Shown: positions 41,301-51,953 of the stretch, piece after piece
Layout: each line of letters opens with the position of its first letter
Position numbering within the stretch: position 1 is the first letter of the stretch
From: Rhipicephalus microplus
Taxonomy: Eukaryota; Arthropoda; Arachnida; Ixodida; Ixodidae
Assembly (NCBI RefSeq): GCF_043290135.1
Contig: NC_134700.1
Location: forward strand, 78,905,000-78,968,999
DNA: 64,000 nucleotides
Direction of reading: 5' to 3'
Program-made: the position numbers and the translations under genes
Notes under the pieces: generated by a model
What the model saw: only the letters and a program-made list of their open reading frames with translations
The model's database searches: none
Told to the model about the DNA's origin: nothing

Positions 41301-41840
41301 TTAGCTATCGCGCTTGCTATAAAGCTAAGGATGTTCTGAGATGATCGATCAAGTTCTCACTGATTCCATGGTCGCATGTAGACTCTCACAGGCAGACTAC
41401 CACACAACACCATTCGCCTATTAGGACCTGACCTAACGCAGGACCATGCTATCATCTGGTGCCCGGGTCATGCAGGACTCGATGGCAATGAGAGAGTGGA
41501 CGGCGCAGCTCGTGCTTTAGCCAACCGAGCAGCCTACCACTCCGACGACAGCCCCTTTTTACCGAGAGGTATCCTTGAGAACCAACGGCTTGAGCGACGA
41601 AGGTACAGTGTACCACACACAGCTTTACCCGCCCGGAATTCTTATGATTGGCGCCGTACACAAACAAACACATATCCAAATCTTTTGTTGAAGCAGGCCA
41701 TTCACCCCGCGATGTACAGCGATAGTTGTCCGTTGTGCGGAGGCAGGCCCATTCTCGCCCACATAACGTTGGATTGTCGAAAAAGGCCAACCGAAATTAA
41801 CTCGCTGCAAATAGCCGGCAAAATTTTCGCAAGGGAGTAG
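38375..41840 (+). pseudogene. ORF2 (endonuclease/RT/RNase H) of the I-type element, many stops
   Basis: Endonuclease: LKIWQWNCHTFHKRVAALQQ, LLLGDFNAPHTTWGY, GSDHYILSVS, with stops at 38913 and 39243. RT: KRNTAPGPDQLTNAMI and ENQRPLSLTSC, then the 40-bp inverted repeat (39849-39933), then IEKVIHTRL, VVALDLKSAFDTM and NRGTPQGVILSPLLFN. The YADD tyrosine codon is a stop (YAF-stop-ADDITLW, 40378-40380). RNase H: VYTDVTLCG, NNAEALAIALAI and IIWCPGHAGLDGNERVDGAA, then CPLCGGRPILAHITLDC at the C-terminus. Domain order fits the I superfamily. Dead by several independent lesions. Confidence 0.8.
39849..39933. repeat. Perfect 40-bp inverted repeat with 5-base loop
   Basis: Arm 39849-39888 and arm 39894-39933 are exact reverse complements, with GAATA between. 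The left arm is native RT coding sequence (NQRPLSLTSCL); the right arm is its inverted copy, after which native sequence resumes (IEKVIH) with a few codons missing. Confidence 0.97.
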
Positions 41841-42000
41841 TGGGAGACTCTGCTCGCTAGCGAGGATCTGGGAGTGCAACTAACGCTCCTCGACCAGGCG
41901 CAGCAGGCCGCTAAAGCTAGTGGATCCCTGGAATAGGGGCCCCACCCACATGCTCCCCAGATCTTTTTTTTCGTTGTTTTTTTTTCAAATAAACGTTTTG

Positions 42001-42136
<136 letters not shown>

Positions 42137-42144
42137 GGTAAGTA

Positions 42145-42238
42145 CCCCAGGTGGTCAAAATTTCCGGAGCCCTCCACTACGGCGTCTCTCATAATCAAAT
42201 GGTGGTTTTGGGACGTTAAACCCCACGAATCAATCAAT
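42145..42238 (+). mobile_element. 5'-truncated Ruka-like SINE with 14-bp target-site duplication
   Basis: 94 bp of the SINE 3' half (CCCCAGGTGGTCAAAATTTC to CAATCA). The 14-bp repeat ATATTAGGTAAGTA flanks it perfectly at 42131-42144 and 42239-42252. It inserted at the edge of the TA tract. Confidence 0.9.
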
Positions 42239-42252
42239 ATATTAGGTAAGTA

Positions 42253-42910
42253 ACGTCGAAGTAACGCCGCACTGCGTTACTTTGACGCATGCGCGTTTCA
42301 GCACTTCCGGCGTCTCTCCGTCACGAAAAAAGGAGACGTTGTGTTGCCTGAGTAACGCATTGGCACGAAATTCAGCATGTCGGATTTCGCACCGGTTGCT
42401 GGTCGCGCCTGGCGTCAGACTATACAGTGCTCGCATTTTGCTAATGTAGCGTCGCTGTGCCCTTCGTTCGCACGCGTCAGTGCTACATTGGAGCATATTG
42501 GGCCCTTCATGATGCGCTCGGGGCCATTTTGCTAGCCTTAAATATAACAGATTTTGTGTTACGGGACGTCAATAGATGACGAAAAATATGACAGGTGGAA
42601 ACATGATAATCTTGGCACCCGTGTCATGTAAGAACATGACAACATACCATGCTCATAGCATGCTCGCACCCATTTCGCTAGCTCCACACCTACTAAATTT
42701 GGTATCACGTGACGGGAATAGATGGCGAAAGTAAACGACGCATCCAAACATGATAATCATGACATGGAAGTCACATACGGCATCATTTACCTCCATCTCG
42801 TAACGTTGTGCTGATTTTAAAGTGACATTTCAACCTTTCTCAATCATGCTTCGCATATAATTGATTCCCACTGTACGTGGTTTCTACCATTTTTTTTTTG
42901 AGCGAAGCAA
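42253..42910. repeat. Composite satellite segment, copy 2 (right half)
   Basis: Matches 35050-35580 in order: GACGCATGCGCGTTTCAG, AACGCATTGGCACGAA, CTACATTGGAGCATATTGGGCCC, satellite units with the anchor AGAACATGAC at 42631, and the end block TGTGCTGATTTTAAAGTGAC. The other half lies left of the retrotransposon, ending near 36456. Confidence 0.85.
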
Positions 42911-44062
42911 GGTTTACGGCGCCCCTTTGGAAAGATGCTATTCAGAATTTCTTTTGTCTGCGTCTGCAATTTACTCACGCCCTGTGCTTTCCTCACGACA
43001 AAAAAAAACGAGCTTTCTAAAAAGGCTGTTTTCATGACAACTAGCCTTGTGAATCATCACAAGAGCAACTACGCAAATAATAGCCCTTCTTGCGTTTGAG
43101 AATTGCACAATCACTTCACCATCTTACTTATCAGTTGTGTTGGCGGAATAACCATCGGAGTTAGCTTCGCAGCTCAGGCAGAATTACACGCGTGCACATA
43201 GGTGGGCTGTTGGCGAATCTTTGTCCCAACACTCCCTCTCACTATTAAGCCAAGGTATGGAGCTGACTTTTTGCCCCCCACCCTCCCCCGTCCTCTTTGA
43301 TGACTAGAAATGGCAACCGCCCCCCCCCCCCTCGGGCGCACGCCTATGGGCACTCATGGGACATGATATCTCGACTATAATATCATTTATATTAACTTTA
43401 TTGGTTTCTGCCCGCCCCCTCCCTAGTTTCTCCTTCAGTCCAACGAAACTTCGCGTGTACGTGCCTGAAGTACAACTTCTCTTTCTTTCGGTGTCGTTGG
43501 GCAAGACTCCTTCCCAACCTTTGCCTTTTTCCATGCCTAGTATTGGACCTTCCTCAACGTGCTTAGCAGTGCTAGACCTGTTACAACTGACAACAACAAC
43601 AGCTAGGCATGAAACGACGAAATGTAAAAAAAAAGAAATGAAAGGCAGCAATGAAATAAAGCAACGTGAAATGACAAGTAATCCCGATCAAAGGTCAGGA
43701 TACCATATCAGAAGCGGCTGGTAGCCAACAAGCCCATGACGGAGAGTCGATTCTTTGAAAACGTCGCGTTCAAACAGACATAACAGTGATGCGCCTTCGT
43801 CTTTGACCTTTTGTACGTCCGCATTAAGCCACTGCCGTACTCCGAAAGTCTGCAACTCATAGCAACTTCTCTTGAAGGGTGGTCCCGAACAAGTTCAGAG
43901 AATGCAAAGAATGAGCGCGTCATTCTGTCCCTGGCGTCTGCCGTCCTTACGGCAAAATTTTCTACGCAACGAGTTTTTTTACGTGACGTCAAGATGAAAT
44001 AAGCTATCTATTTTTTCATATACGAGAAATGTCTGTTGTTTATTGTCACCTATTCTGTTTTG
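42911..44062. other. Non-coding stretch
   Basis: No gene recognised. C-runs at 43275-43285 and 43319-43332 and a short A-run at 43627. The open frames of about 115-122 codons at 43304-43724 lie on opposite strands of the same segment and show no domain features. Confidence 0.5.
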
Positions 44063-44235
44063 AAAATTATGTGGGGTTTAACGTCCCAAAACCACCATAT
44101 GATTATGAGAGACGCTGTAGTGGAGGGCTCCGGAAATTTCGATCACCTGGGGTTCTTGAACGATTACCCAAATCTCAGCACATGGATTCACAGCATTTCC
44201 GCCTCCATCGAAAATCAGGATAAACCAGGATAAAC
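44063..44235 (-). mobile_element. tRNA-derived SINE (Ruka-like), 5'-truncated
   Basis: The plus strand reads GTGGGGTTTAACGTCCCAAA, ATGAGAGACGCTGTAGTGGA and ACCTGGGGTTCTTGAACG, the reverse complement of the SINE body. It is flanked by CTATTCTGTTTTG (44050-44062) and CTACTCTGTTTTG (44236-44248), a target-site duplication with one mismatch. Confidence 0.85.
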
Positions 44236-44248
44236 CTACTCTGTTTTG

Positions 44249-46074
44249 TCATGCAATAGGATGCCAGTTATGATATTTCTCGCATGACTATAGTATGAGA
44301 TAAACTAATTTAGCTTCGTTTCTAGCCATTCCGGTTGGGAAGGAGAGACGGCAGCGTGTAGTCGGATAGCGCGAAACGACGAAAACCGACATTCAGCGTG
44401 TTTTATGAAGAACTAGGTGGTGAGGGGACAGCGCTTGTAGGAATCGTATGTGAAGGCGAGAAGAAAACCGCTCCTCTCGCTTCTCACCTCAATGTGGTTT
44501 AGGGGTTCTTAAAAAAAGAATAAATAAAGAGACACAGAACACTCTGTCGATGACCGGTGTGTTTTCCCACGTGATAGCATTTGAGCGAATGCGCCTTCAC
44601 TGACCCTACGTTGCAACCAAACGTGTAATTTGAGTGGTTAACTGCGACAGCACGAGCGGAAGCGATGACCACACGCTCAAACTCGCAGTCTACGGGTGGT
44701 CTCGGGCAGAAATATGGCCACCTGCTGCTTAAAGCGCTTTACGACTCTATTTAGCACGCTGAATGCGTGAACTCGAGGGTGTCGGAGGGTTGTGCGTACT
44801 CGCCATTGGTAATTACGTACGTGTAAGAGAAGGCGGTTTCTGGAGTTTTTCTTCAATTCGGAGCGTACCACGTTACACGTCGTGATGAATCGTGTTTTTT
44901 TCTTTTTACATGGCGCACTTCATTTCTTTGCAAACCTCTCTCTGTTGATCACAATGCGCTCGACTTGCTAATGTACTGAACAAGTTTTTCGCACATCTGG
45001 GCGTGGGAAAGCTCGTAGCACGCATCGTGTCGGGCTCAGCTTGCTTTGCTTAAGGCTTTTCCTTGTAACATAATGTTACGGCGGTGTTCTAATACTTCAT
45101 TCTGTGGCAATATCATCGAAGTTTACCTTACACACCCTGGCATAACAGTTTTTGATTTTCCTCCATGGCTACCAGAACGCTACGCTTAAAGCAGCAGCAC
45201 TTAAACCTTGCATGGAACCTTGCATTGTTAGCTTTCTCGTTAGAATGCATTTGTACTTTTCTTGGAAATTCAACTCTTAACTGAGTCATTTTGATACACG
45301 GTTCATGACGTAACCTTCAACGTCAATTAAGTTTTCTAGAAAGACAGATAGTCAAAAGAAATTGTGAGGCTAGACCATACGTGCTGGCAACTGCGCTTTG
45401 GCGATGTGCGTAAATGCATAAAATTAGGACAAACATGAACAAACGAACAAACAAGCAAACACAAAGGAACACTCATTGACGCACAGCAAAAGAAAAGCCT
45501 GCTAAATGTCAAGCCAGCGCTTCGCCTCTACGTCAGCAAAAGCACAACAAACGTTGTCCCGTAAGTTGATTAGTCAGGATATTGCGTATCATGCCCCTTC
45601 CCTCCGAAGTTCATGTCAATGCTACCACGCACAACTTGCACGTGCTGTTCGATACAGTTCGCATGACTATGAGGGGAACCGAAGATTTGGTTGACGTTCG
45701 TGGAGGGCCGGTAGGCAAACGTGTACCGCGCGAAGACGTAATTTTTGTTAGCGCATTCATTGTCACGTCGTTAAGCGCGCGTGGTGTAGCGCATTTCGGG
45801 TTTTCATTAGCAGTACAGCCATATTTTCATCGAGGAGGAGGAAGGGGTGGGCTCAGCCATTGATTATATGCGTTTATGAATGCGTTTTTCTGCGTGCATT
45901 TAATATGCGCAAGAAAAATTGATCGGAGCAGCGTCAGTGTCCAACTGTTCGTCAAAAAACTATCACCACTCACAGATTGTGCAGACATGCTGACAATGTG
46001 ACTGAAGTTGTACCTGTTATTTCGGAAGTATTTTGATACCGCTTATATTTTTTACTGATCATTTCAATGAATAC
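44249..46074. other. Non-coding stretch upstream of the intact I element
   Basis: No recognisable coding sequence or repeat family. The frame at 45582-45863 has no domain-like features. Confidence 0.5.
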
Positions 46075-46089
46075 TCCTTGTGGATAACA
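46075..46089. repeat. Target-site duplication, left copy
   Basis: TCCTTGTGGATAACA, repeated exactly at 51939-51953 on the other side of the I element. Confidence 0.93.
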
Positions 46090-46617
46090 CCCCGCAGGGG
46101 CGCCTGCACAAGTAGGCGTTTGTTGTGTAGCGACACCACGGACCCGAGCTAACGGGGGAGTTTCTACTCCCTCCCACGCCTAGCCGTGCGTGGCTTTGCC
46201 GTGTCCGGGGAAAAGGGGATCCTGGGGGTTGAGCTGACGCTGGGTGATTGGACCTTTAAGGCCCCCCGGCAGAGGCAACACACCCCTTTGGCCCCGGCTT
46301 CACGTAGACGGCACCCCTGGGCTGACCCACCCAGGGGAAATCGGCAGTCGCCTTTTCCTATCTCTCTCTCTCCCTACATCTTCGTCTTTCTTACTTTTTT
46401 AGCTTTCCTGTCTACTTCTCTCTTCTGTTTGCTTCCAATTTTCCTGGCGGCAAGGGTTAACCCTGTGCAAATAGCCTACCTTGGTCTAGGCGCATTGGGT
46501 TATAGTGGCGTTGTACGGCTGGCGTCTGCAGGTTTCAGCATCCGCAAACTTGTAGCGTCCCCTCGTTGGGCTCCGTGGTGGGTGGCCGCCAACGCTGCTG
46601 AACAACATACAATTAGC

Positions 46618-47802
46618 ATGCATAAAGCATTCCCTTTACTCAGTGATCGTGCCTCCTCAAAGCGGGTACGCACCGAAGACATCAATTTTTTCACCCGGCC
46701 AAGACAAATGTTTCCTCATTTTCACGTTATACACTGCGAAAAAACTAACAAGCAAGCCAGAACTGTATCCCCCTTCGTAGTGGCTAGGTGCTTAACTGAA
46801 ACTCTCGGTGCCGGGTACAAGGTTACCAAAATGGCCAGCGGAGATCTACTCCTTGAAATACGTGACGAAGACCAATTCGATAAACTGAACACCATCACAA
46901 CGTTTGGAGACACACCCATCAGTATTACGCCACACAGGTCCATGAACTCATCTCGCGGGGTCGTATCGGACGTAGATTTGCTTGAGCTGACGGAAGCTGA
47001 ACTTCTGGAAGGATGGAAAAGCCAGAACGTGACAAACGTACACCGTATTAAGATCAGAAGAGATCAAAAGGAAATCCCAACCAAACACTTAGTACTGACC
47101 TTTGCTTCGAGCGATTTGCCGGAAACTATTCAGACTGGGTACACAAAGACATCCGTGAGACCATATATTCCCAACCCCCGCCGTTGCTTCCAATGTCAGA
47201 GATATGGCCACGGCTCGCAAAGCTGTCGTGGCCGGAAAACTTGTGCTCTGTGTGGAGTCGTGGGCCATGCGTCCGACAACTGCGAAGCACCTGCACACTG
47301 TGTGAACTGTGGTGGTAATCACGCTGCGTACTCACGTTCCTGTTCTTTCTGGAAAAAAGAAAAAGAGATCATCACTTTAAAGATAAAAGAAAACATTACA
47401 TTTAAAGAAGCAAGAAAAAGAGTCTCGCCATTTTATGGCCCCACATATGCTGATCCGGCGCGCCAGGGGGCAGTGTCGCACCAGCCCTCGCCACTCCTTC
47501 GGCCTGCGCAGAGCGAGCCATTGGCTGTGGCGCCTGCCCCCAAGGCGGCAGTAGTTGAGTCTACTCCGCCTACTATTGAACAGAGACCAGAGACTCCAGG
47601 GTCCTCGGGTCTCAAGGCCTCACCTCGCCAGGCGAGGCCCAAGATTCGAAAAACCAGCTCGCATGAGCGGGCATCCAGTGCCTCCGAGGAGGCAATGGAT
47701 ACGGCGGCACCCTTGGTGCCAAAAGAGCGGCGCGGCTCTCTGGAGCGCGCCAAGAGAACTAAGAAGCTCATAACAGGGCCTGATAATAGCCCTGTTACTT
47801 GA
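46618..47802 (+). CDS. ORF1: zinc-knuckle RNA-binding (Gag-like) protein of the intact I element
   Basis: 394 codons from the ATG at 46618 (MHKAFPLLSDRASSKRVR). The frame is open back to an ATG at 46186, but those 144 codons overlap the conserved-looking 5' UTR and include an LF-rich hydrophobic run, so I chose the later start. Mid-protein text (HFHVIHCEKTNKQARTVSPF, DLLLEIRDEDQFDKL) resembles the RRM-like region of tick ORF1 proteins. Three knuckles follow: CFQCQRYGHGSQSC at residues 190-203, CALCGVVGHASDNC and CVNCGGNHAAYSRSC. The C-terminus is Pro/Ala/Arg-rich and probably disordered. It should bind element RNA in a cytoplasmic ribonucleoprotein. The stop (TGA, 47800-47802) lies 65 bp before the ORF2 ATG, which is in a different frame. 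Confidence 0.85.
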   Translation: MHKAFPLLSDRASSKRVRTEDINFFTRPRQMFPHFHVIHCEKTNKQARTVSPFVVARCLTETLGAGYKVTKMASGDLLLEIRDEDQFDKLNTITTFGDTPISITPHRSMNSSRGVVSDVDLLELTEAELLEGWKSQNVTNVHRIKIRRDQKEIPTKHLVLTFASSDLPETIQTGYTKTSVRPYIPNPRRCFQCQRYGHGSQSCRGRKTCALCGVVGHASDNCEAPAHCVNCGGNHAAYSRSCSFWKKEKEIITLKIKENITFKEARKRVSPFYGPTYADPARQGAVSHQPSPLLRPAQSEPLAVAPAPKAAVVESTPPTIEQRPETPGSSGLKASPRQARPKIRKTSSHERASSASEEAMDTAAPLVPKERRGSLERAKRTKKLITGPDNSPVT

Positions 47803-47867
47803 GCTTGATCTTTCACCTTAAACAAGTCACTCCCTTAACGTACACACAGCACTACTTTACTTCCAAT

Positions 47868-50800
47868 ATGGAAACACAAATTATTCATTGGAACGTCAGA
47901 GGCCTGCTTAAAAACCTCGACGACGTCCAAGAGCTTTTATGCAAACACTCACCTCAAGTGCTGTGTGTACAGGAAACACACCTAAAATCCTCCAATACAA
48001 ATTTTTTACGTGCTTACGTCATATACCGAAAGGACCGAGATGATGCTGTGGCGTCATCCGGTGGCGTAGCCATTATTGTTAACCAAGGAGTAGCGTGTAC
48101 ACATTTACCACTCCAGACATCCCTTGAGGCGGTGGCTGTTCGAGCGGTACTTTTAAACAAACTCGTCACCATTTGCTCTTTGTATGTACCTCCCCACCAC
48201 CGTCTTGAAAGACGTGAATTTCAGTCTTTAATAGACGAACTGCCTGAACCCTATTTGCTTCTTGGCGACCTAAATGCACATAGTGGACTCTGGGGCGATT
48301 CTCGCTGTGATGCACGAGGTCGTCTCATTGAACAATTTCTCTTCTCTTCCGGTGCCTGTTTGTTGAATAGGAAAGAGCCAACATACTATAACGTTGCCAA
48401 CAAAACTTACTCGTCTATAGACCTCAGCATCGTATCGCCTTCACTCCTTCCCCTACTGAAATGGAAAATCATAAATAATCTATATGGAAGTGACCATTTT
48501 CCTGTAGTGTTGAGTTCAGAAACAACATATGAATGTCCTCTACATGTTCCCAAATGGCTGATGAACAAAGCAGACTGGGAACAGTTCCACAACACTACAC
48601 ATTTGAGTTGGACAGACATATGTAGGTTAGACATAGATGAAGCTGTGAAGTACTTCACAGCTTTTCTAACTGACGCAGCAGCCAGGTGCATACCGCAAAC
48701 ATCTGGAATGCTCGGCAAACGACACGTCCCATGGTGGAACACGGAGTGTCGTAATGCGCGAAAGGAACAGAACAGGGCATGGAGATTGCTGCGCAACTCG
48801 CCAACAGCGGAAAATCTTGACACGTTCAAGAAAATAAAGTCTCAAGGAAGGAGAACGCGTCGGCAGGCCAGAAGAGAAAGCTGGCAGAAGTTTTTGTCGG
48901 GGATCAATTCATACACACAGGAGGCAAAAGTCTGGAACATGGTCGGTAGGATAGCAGGGAAACAAGTACACACACTTCCACTCGTAAACACTCAAGGTGA
49001 TACCTTGGAAGATCAGGCAAACTTCCTCGGGGCACACTTTGAACGGGTATCCAGCTCGTCCCACTATACTGACACTTTCCAAAAATACAGAACAAGAATA
49101 GAAAAGCAGAAACTAGAACATAAATCCACTAGATACGAGGCATATAACCAAGCTTTCAGTCTAGCTGAGCTCCGAACATCTCTAAACTCCTGCAAAACTT
49201 CTGCCCCAGGTTCTGACCGTGTGGTGTATGAAATGTTAAAAAACCTATCAGCCGAAACACGCAAAACCTTACTTTGTTTATACAATGCTATCTGGTTTTC
49301 TGGCACTATCCCTACTTCCTGGAAAGAGGCGATTATTATTCCCATTTTGAAAGAGGGCAAGGACCCTTCTTTAGCTTCAAGTTATAGGCCTATTGCACTT
49401 ACAAGCTGCGTGTGTAAAGTATTCGAAAAAATGATAAACTGCCGACTTCTACATATTCTTGAAACAAACAATTTGCTCGACCCATTTCAGTGCGGGTTTC
49501 GAGAAAGTAGATCCACCACAGACCACCTTGTTCGTATCGAGGCACAGATAAGAGACGCCTTCGTCCATAGACAATATTTTCTCTCTGTGTTCCTCGATAT
49601 CGAAAAGGCGTATGATACAACATGGCGTTTCGGAATTCTAAGAGACCTGTCCCACCTTGGTGTGCGCGGAAGAATGTTTCATATAATCGAAAGTTACCTG
49701 TCAAACCGGACATTCCGTGTCCGTCTAGGCAGTGTGCTCTCCCAAACATTTGTCCAGGAAACAGGCGTGCCACAAGGTGGTGTGCTTAGTTGCACACTTT
49801 TTATCATCAAAATGAATTCTTTGCACTTGTCCATTCCCCGCATGATGTTCTATTGTACATATGTCGACGACGTTCAGCTTGGCTTCAAGTCACGCAACTT
49901 AGCCATGTGTGAGCGGCAGGTTCAGATGGGTTTAAACAAGGTCTCCAAATGGGCAGACGAAAACGGATTTCGACTTAACCCACAAAAAAGCACGTGTGTC
50001 TTGTTCTCTCGAAAGAGAGGCATGCACTCGGAACCTGACATTCGGCTGAACGGGCAACGTCTGTCCGTCAAAGCCGAGCATAAATTTTTAGGCTTAATCT
50101 TGGACAACAAGTTGACCTTCGTACCGCATATCAAGTATTTAAAAACAAAATGTTTAAAAGCCATGAATGTTATAAAAGTGTTGTCACGTACTACGTGGGG
50201 TAGTGATAGGCAATGCCTCATGAACCTCTATAGAAGCCTTATTCGTACCCGCTTAGATTATGGGGCCGTTGTCTATCAGTCTGCCACTCAAAGTGCCTTG
50301 AAGATGCTTGACCCCGTGCACCATTTGGGCATCCGCCTTTCTACGGGTGCTTTTCGCACCAGCCCCGTAGAAAGCCTTTATGTTGAGTCGAATGAGTGGT
50401 CGCTTCATCTGCAGAGAACTTACATGTCCTTTGTTTATTTCCTTAAGGTGAAAGCAGATAAGAAGCACCCCTCATACTCCACTATTATTGATTTGTCGAG
50501 CTCCATTCTGTTTCAAAACAGGCCTTCGATGAGGCAGCCCTTCTCAGTTCGCCTGAAAAGGCTAGCTGAGGAAACTGGAGTCTCACTTGAACATAGTTTA
50601 ATGGCTCCTGTAGCATATCTGCCACCGTGGCAATGGCAGACTATAGACTGTGAAGTGTCCTTTCTTGAAGTTACAAAACATGCGCCTATTGCCCATATCC
50701 GAACATACTTCCTGGAACTTCAACACAAATACACACGCCCTGAGTTCTTTACAGATGCCTCCAAGTCTAACTCCTCTGTGTCCTACGCTGCTGTCGGCCC

Positions 50801-51587
50801 ATCCTTTTCGGATGCTGGCCCTCTACATCCAGGCACAAGTATCTTCACAGCGGAAGCCTACGCGATACTTGTGGCGGCTAAACACATCAAGCAATTACAA
50901 ATACAAAAAGCAGTAATTTATACAGACTCCCTCAGTGTAGTAACGGCTCTGCACACTCTTAAAAAACACAAAAACCCAGTCCTTGTCTCACTTTACTTCA
51001 TTTTATGCACACTATACACACTCAAACAACATGTTGTAGTGTGCTGGGTGCCAGGGCACCGTGAGATTCAAGGCAACTTGAGGGCGGATCAGCTCGCTGC
51101 ATCCGTCCATGAGAGCACCGCCATTACATCCATATCAATCCCGGCCGTTGATCTTAAGCCGTCTCTCAAACGAAACCTCAGAGTATACTGGCAGAGCAAG
51201 TGGGATACACACACACAAAACAAACTACACGTTATTAAGCCACACCTTGGTCATTGGCTGCCTGTATCGAAATCGCGTCATACAGAGGTAATACTAACGA
51301 GACTCAGGATAGGACGCACATACACTACACACACACACCTTTTGTCCGGTGGCGATCCACCATTGTGTGACAGATGTGGTGAAGTATTGACAGTCCTTCA
51401 CATTTTAATTGAGTGCAAACAATTGGACACTGTAAGAAAACAACACTTTCCATTACCCTACCGACAACATATACCTTTGCACCCTGCAATGTTCGTCGGT
51501 AGGGAACCGCTTTTTAGTCACAAATCATTGTTAGCGTTTTTTAAAGAAATTCATAGTTTTCACATCATATACCCGGGCATCCCGTAG
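47868..51587 (+). CDS. ORF2: AP endonuclease, reverse transcriptase and RNase H of the intact I element
   Basis: 1239 codons from the ATG at 47868 (METQIIHWNVRGL); the frame is open slightly further upstream but without another ATG. Endonuclease, about residues 4-225: IIHWNVRG, CVQETHLK, LLGDLNAHSGLWG, GSDHFPV. RT: KTSAPGSDRVVYEM, SSYRPIALTSC, VFLDIEKAYDTTW, GVPQGGVLSC and catalytic YVDD at residues 665-668. RNase H: Asp963 (FFTDASKS), Glu996 (FTAEAYAI), Asp1020 (IYTDSLSV) and Asp1074 (LRADQLAA), all four catalytic acidic residues. The C-terminus has CDRCGEVLTVLHILIEC from Cys1167. The protein would nick target DNA and reverse-transcribe the element there; RNase H would degrade the RNA strand. 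Translation may depend on reinitiation after ORF1, as the frames differ. Confidence 0.93.
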   Translation: METQIIHWNVRGLLKNLDDVQELLCKHSPQVLCVQETHLKSSNTNFLRAYVIYRKDRDDAVASSGGVAIIVNQGVACTHLPLQTSLEAVAVRAVLLNKLVTICSLYVPPHHRLERREFQSLIDELPEPYLLLGDLNAHSGLWGDSRCDARGRLIEQFLFSSGACLLNRKEPTYYNVANKTYSSIDLSIVSPSLLPLLKWKIINNLYGSDHFPVVLSSETTYECPLHVPKWLMNKADWEQFHNTTHLSWTDICRLDIDEAVKYFTAFLTDAAARCIPQTSGMLGKRHVPWWNTECRNARKEQNRAWRLLRNSPTAENLDTFKKIKSQGRRTRRQARRESWQKFLSGINSYTQEAKVWNMVGRIAGKQVHTLPLVNTQGDTLEDQANFLGAHFERVSSSSHYTDTFQKYRTRIEKQKLEHKSTRYEAYNQAFSLAELRTSLNSCKTSAPGSDRVVYEMLKNLSAETRKTLLCLYNAIWFSGTIPTSWKEAIIIPILKEGKDPSLASSYRPIALTSCVCKVFEKMINCRLLHILETNNLLDPFQCGFRESRSTTDHLVRIEAQIRDAFVHRQYFLSVFLDIEKAYDTTWRFGILRDLSHLGVRGRMFHIIESYLSNRTFRVRLGSVLSQTFVQETGVPQGGVLSCTLFIIKMNSLHLSIPRMMFYCTYVDDVQLGFKSRNLAMCERQVQMGLNKVSKWADENGFRLNPQKSTCVLFSRKRGMHSEPDIRLNGQRLSVKAEHKFLGLILDNKLTFVPHIKYLKTKCLKAMNVIKVLSRTTWGSDRQCLMNLYRSLIRTRLDYGAVVYQSATQSALKMLDPVHHLGIRLSTGAFRTSPVESLYVESNEWSLHLQRTYMSFVYFLKVKADKKHPSYSTIIDLSSSILFQNRPSMRQPFSVRLKRLAEETGVSLEHSLMAPVAYLPPWQWQTIDCEVSFLEVTKHAPIAHIRTYFLELQHKYTRPEFFTDASKSNSSVSYAAVGPSFSDAGPLHPGTSIFTAEAYAILVAAKHIKQLQIQKAVIYTDSLSVVTALHTLKKHKNPVLVSLYFILCTLYTLKQHVVVCWVPGHREIQGNLRADQLAASVHESTAITSISIPAVDLKPSLKRNLRVYWQSKWDTHTQNKLHVIKPHLGHWLPVSKSRHTEVILTRLRIGRTYTTHTHLLSGGDPPLCDRCGEVLTVLHILIECKQLDTVRKQHFPLPYRQHIPLHPAMFVGREPLFSHKSLLAFFKEIHSFHIIYPGIP

Positions 51588-51938
51588 CACGACCTCTCCA
51601 GAGAGGTTTTTGCTGCAGCGGTTACACAAGAAAGCACTTGCCTCACGGCCCTTGGACGCAAGGGTATGAACGAGTGAGGCACTTGTGCTAATGCCATACA
51701 TATCCACCATCGTCTTTTATTATCACCAACTTTTGTCATCTATTCACACCGCACACACCTTTCACGACATGGTCATGATTTTATTACTTGTATGTTTTTA
51801 CCCGCCTTACCGCGAGGAATTTTATGGCCCTTATACAGCCGCTTATCACAATCATTGTCCATGTTTTTAGTAAGATGAACTGGCGCTCTTTGGCCGTGAA
51901 ATGGCCCTTGCGCCATAAAACATCAAACATCATCATCA
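51588..51938 (+). other. 3' UTR of the intact I element
   Basis: 351 bp. GACCTCTCCAGAGAGGTTTT (51591) can form a small hairpin just after the stop, and AGTGCCTC/GAGGCACT-type inverted text occurs at 51630-51685. It ends CTTGCGCCATAAAACATC and a short ATC repeat, the presumed RT recognition tail. Confidence 0.75.
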
Positions 51939-51953
51939 TCCTTGTGGATAACA
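51939..51953. repeat. Target-site duplication, right copy
   Basis: TCCTTGTGGATAACA, identical to 46075-46089. Confidence 0.93.

Larger units (their letters stand above)
46090..51938 (+). mobile_element. Apparently intact I-superfamily non-LTR retrotransposon, 5849 bp
   Basis: Flanked by a perfect 15-bp target-site duplication. It has a 5' UTR of about 530 bp (CCCGCAGGGGCGCCTGCACA... and GGGGATCCTGGGGGTTGAGC), ORF1 with three zinc knuckles, a 65-bp inter-ORF gap, ORF2 with endonuclease, RT, RNase H and C-terminal zinc motif, and a 3' UTR of about 350 bp ending CCATAAAACATCAAACATC with a short (ATC)n tail instead of poly(A). Neither ORF has an internal stop or frameshift, and every catalytic motif I looked for is present. 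It contrasts with all other LINE copies in the window, which are broken. By sequence it is a candidate autonomous, recently active element. Confidence 0.92.

Noticed and set aside
46186..46617. N-terminal 144 codons extending ORF1 of the intact I element
   Set aside because: They overlap the 5' UTR, include an LF-rich run of low complexity, and the recognisable ORF1 text begins at the ATG at 46618.
47799..47867. Extension of ORF2 upstream of 47868
   Set aside because: The frame is open but starts at TTG with no ATG; the ATG at 47868 directly precedes the conserved endonuclease start.
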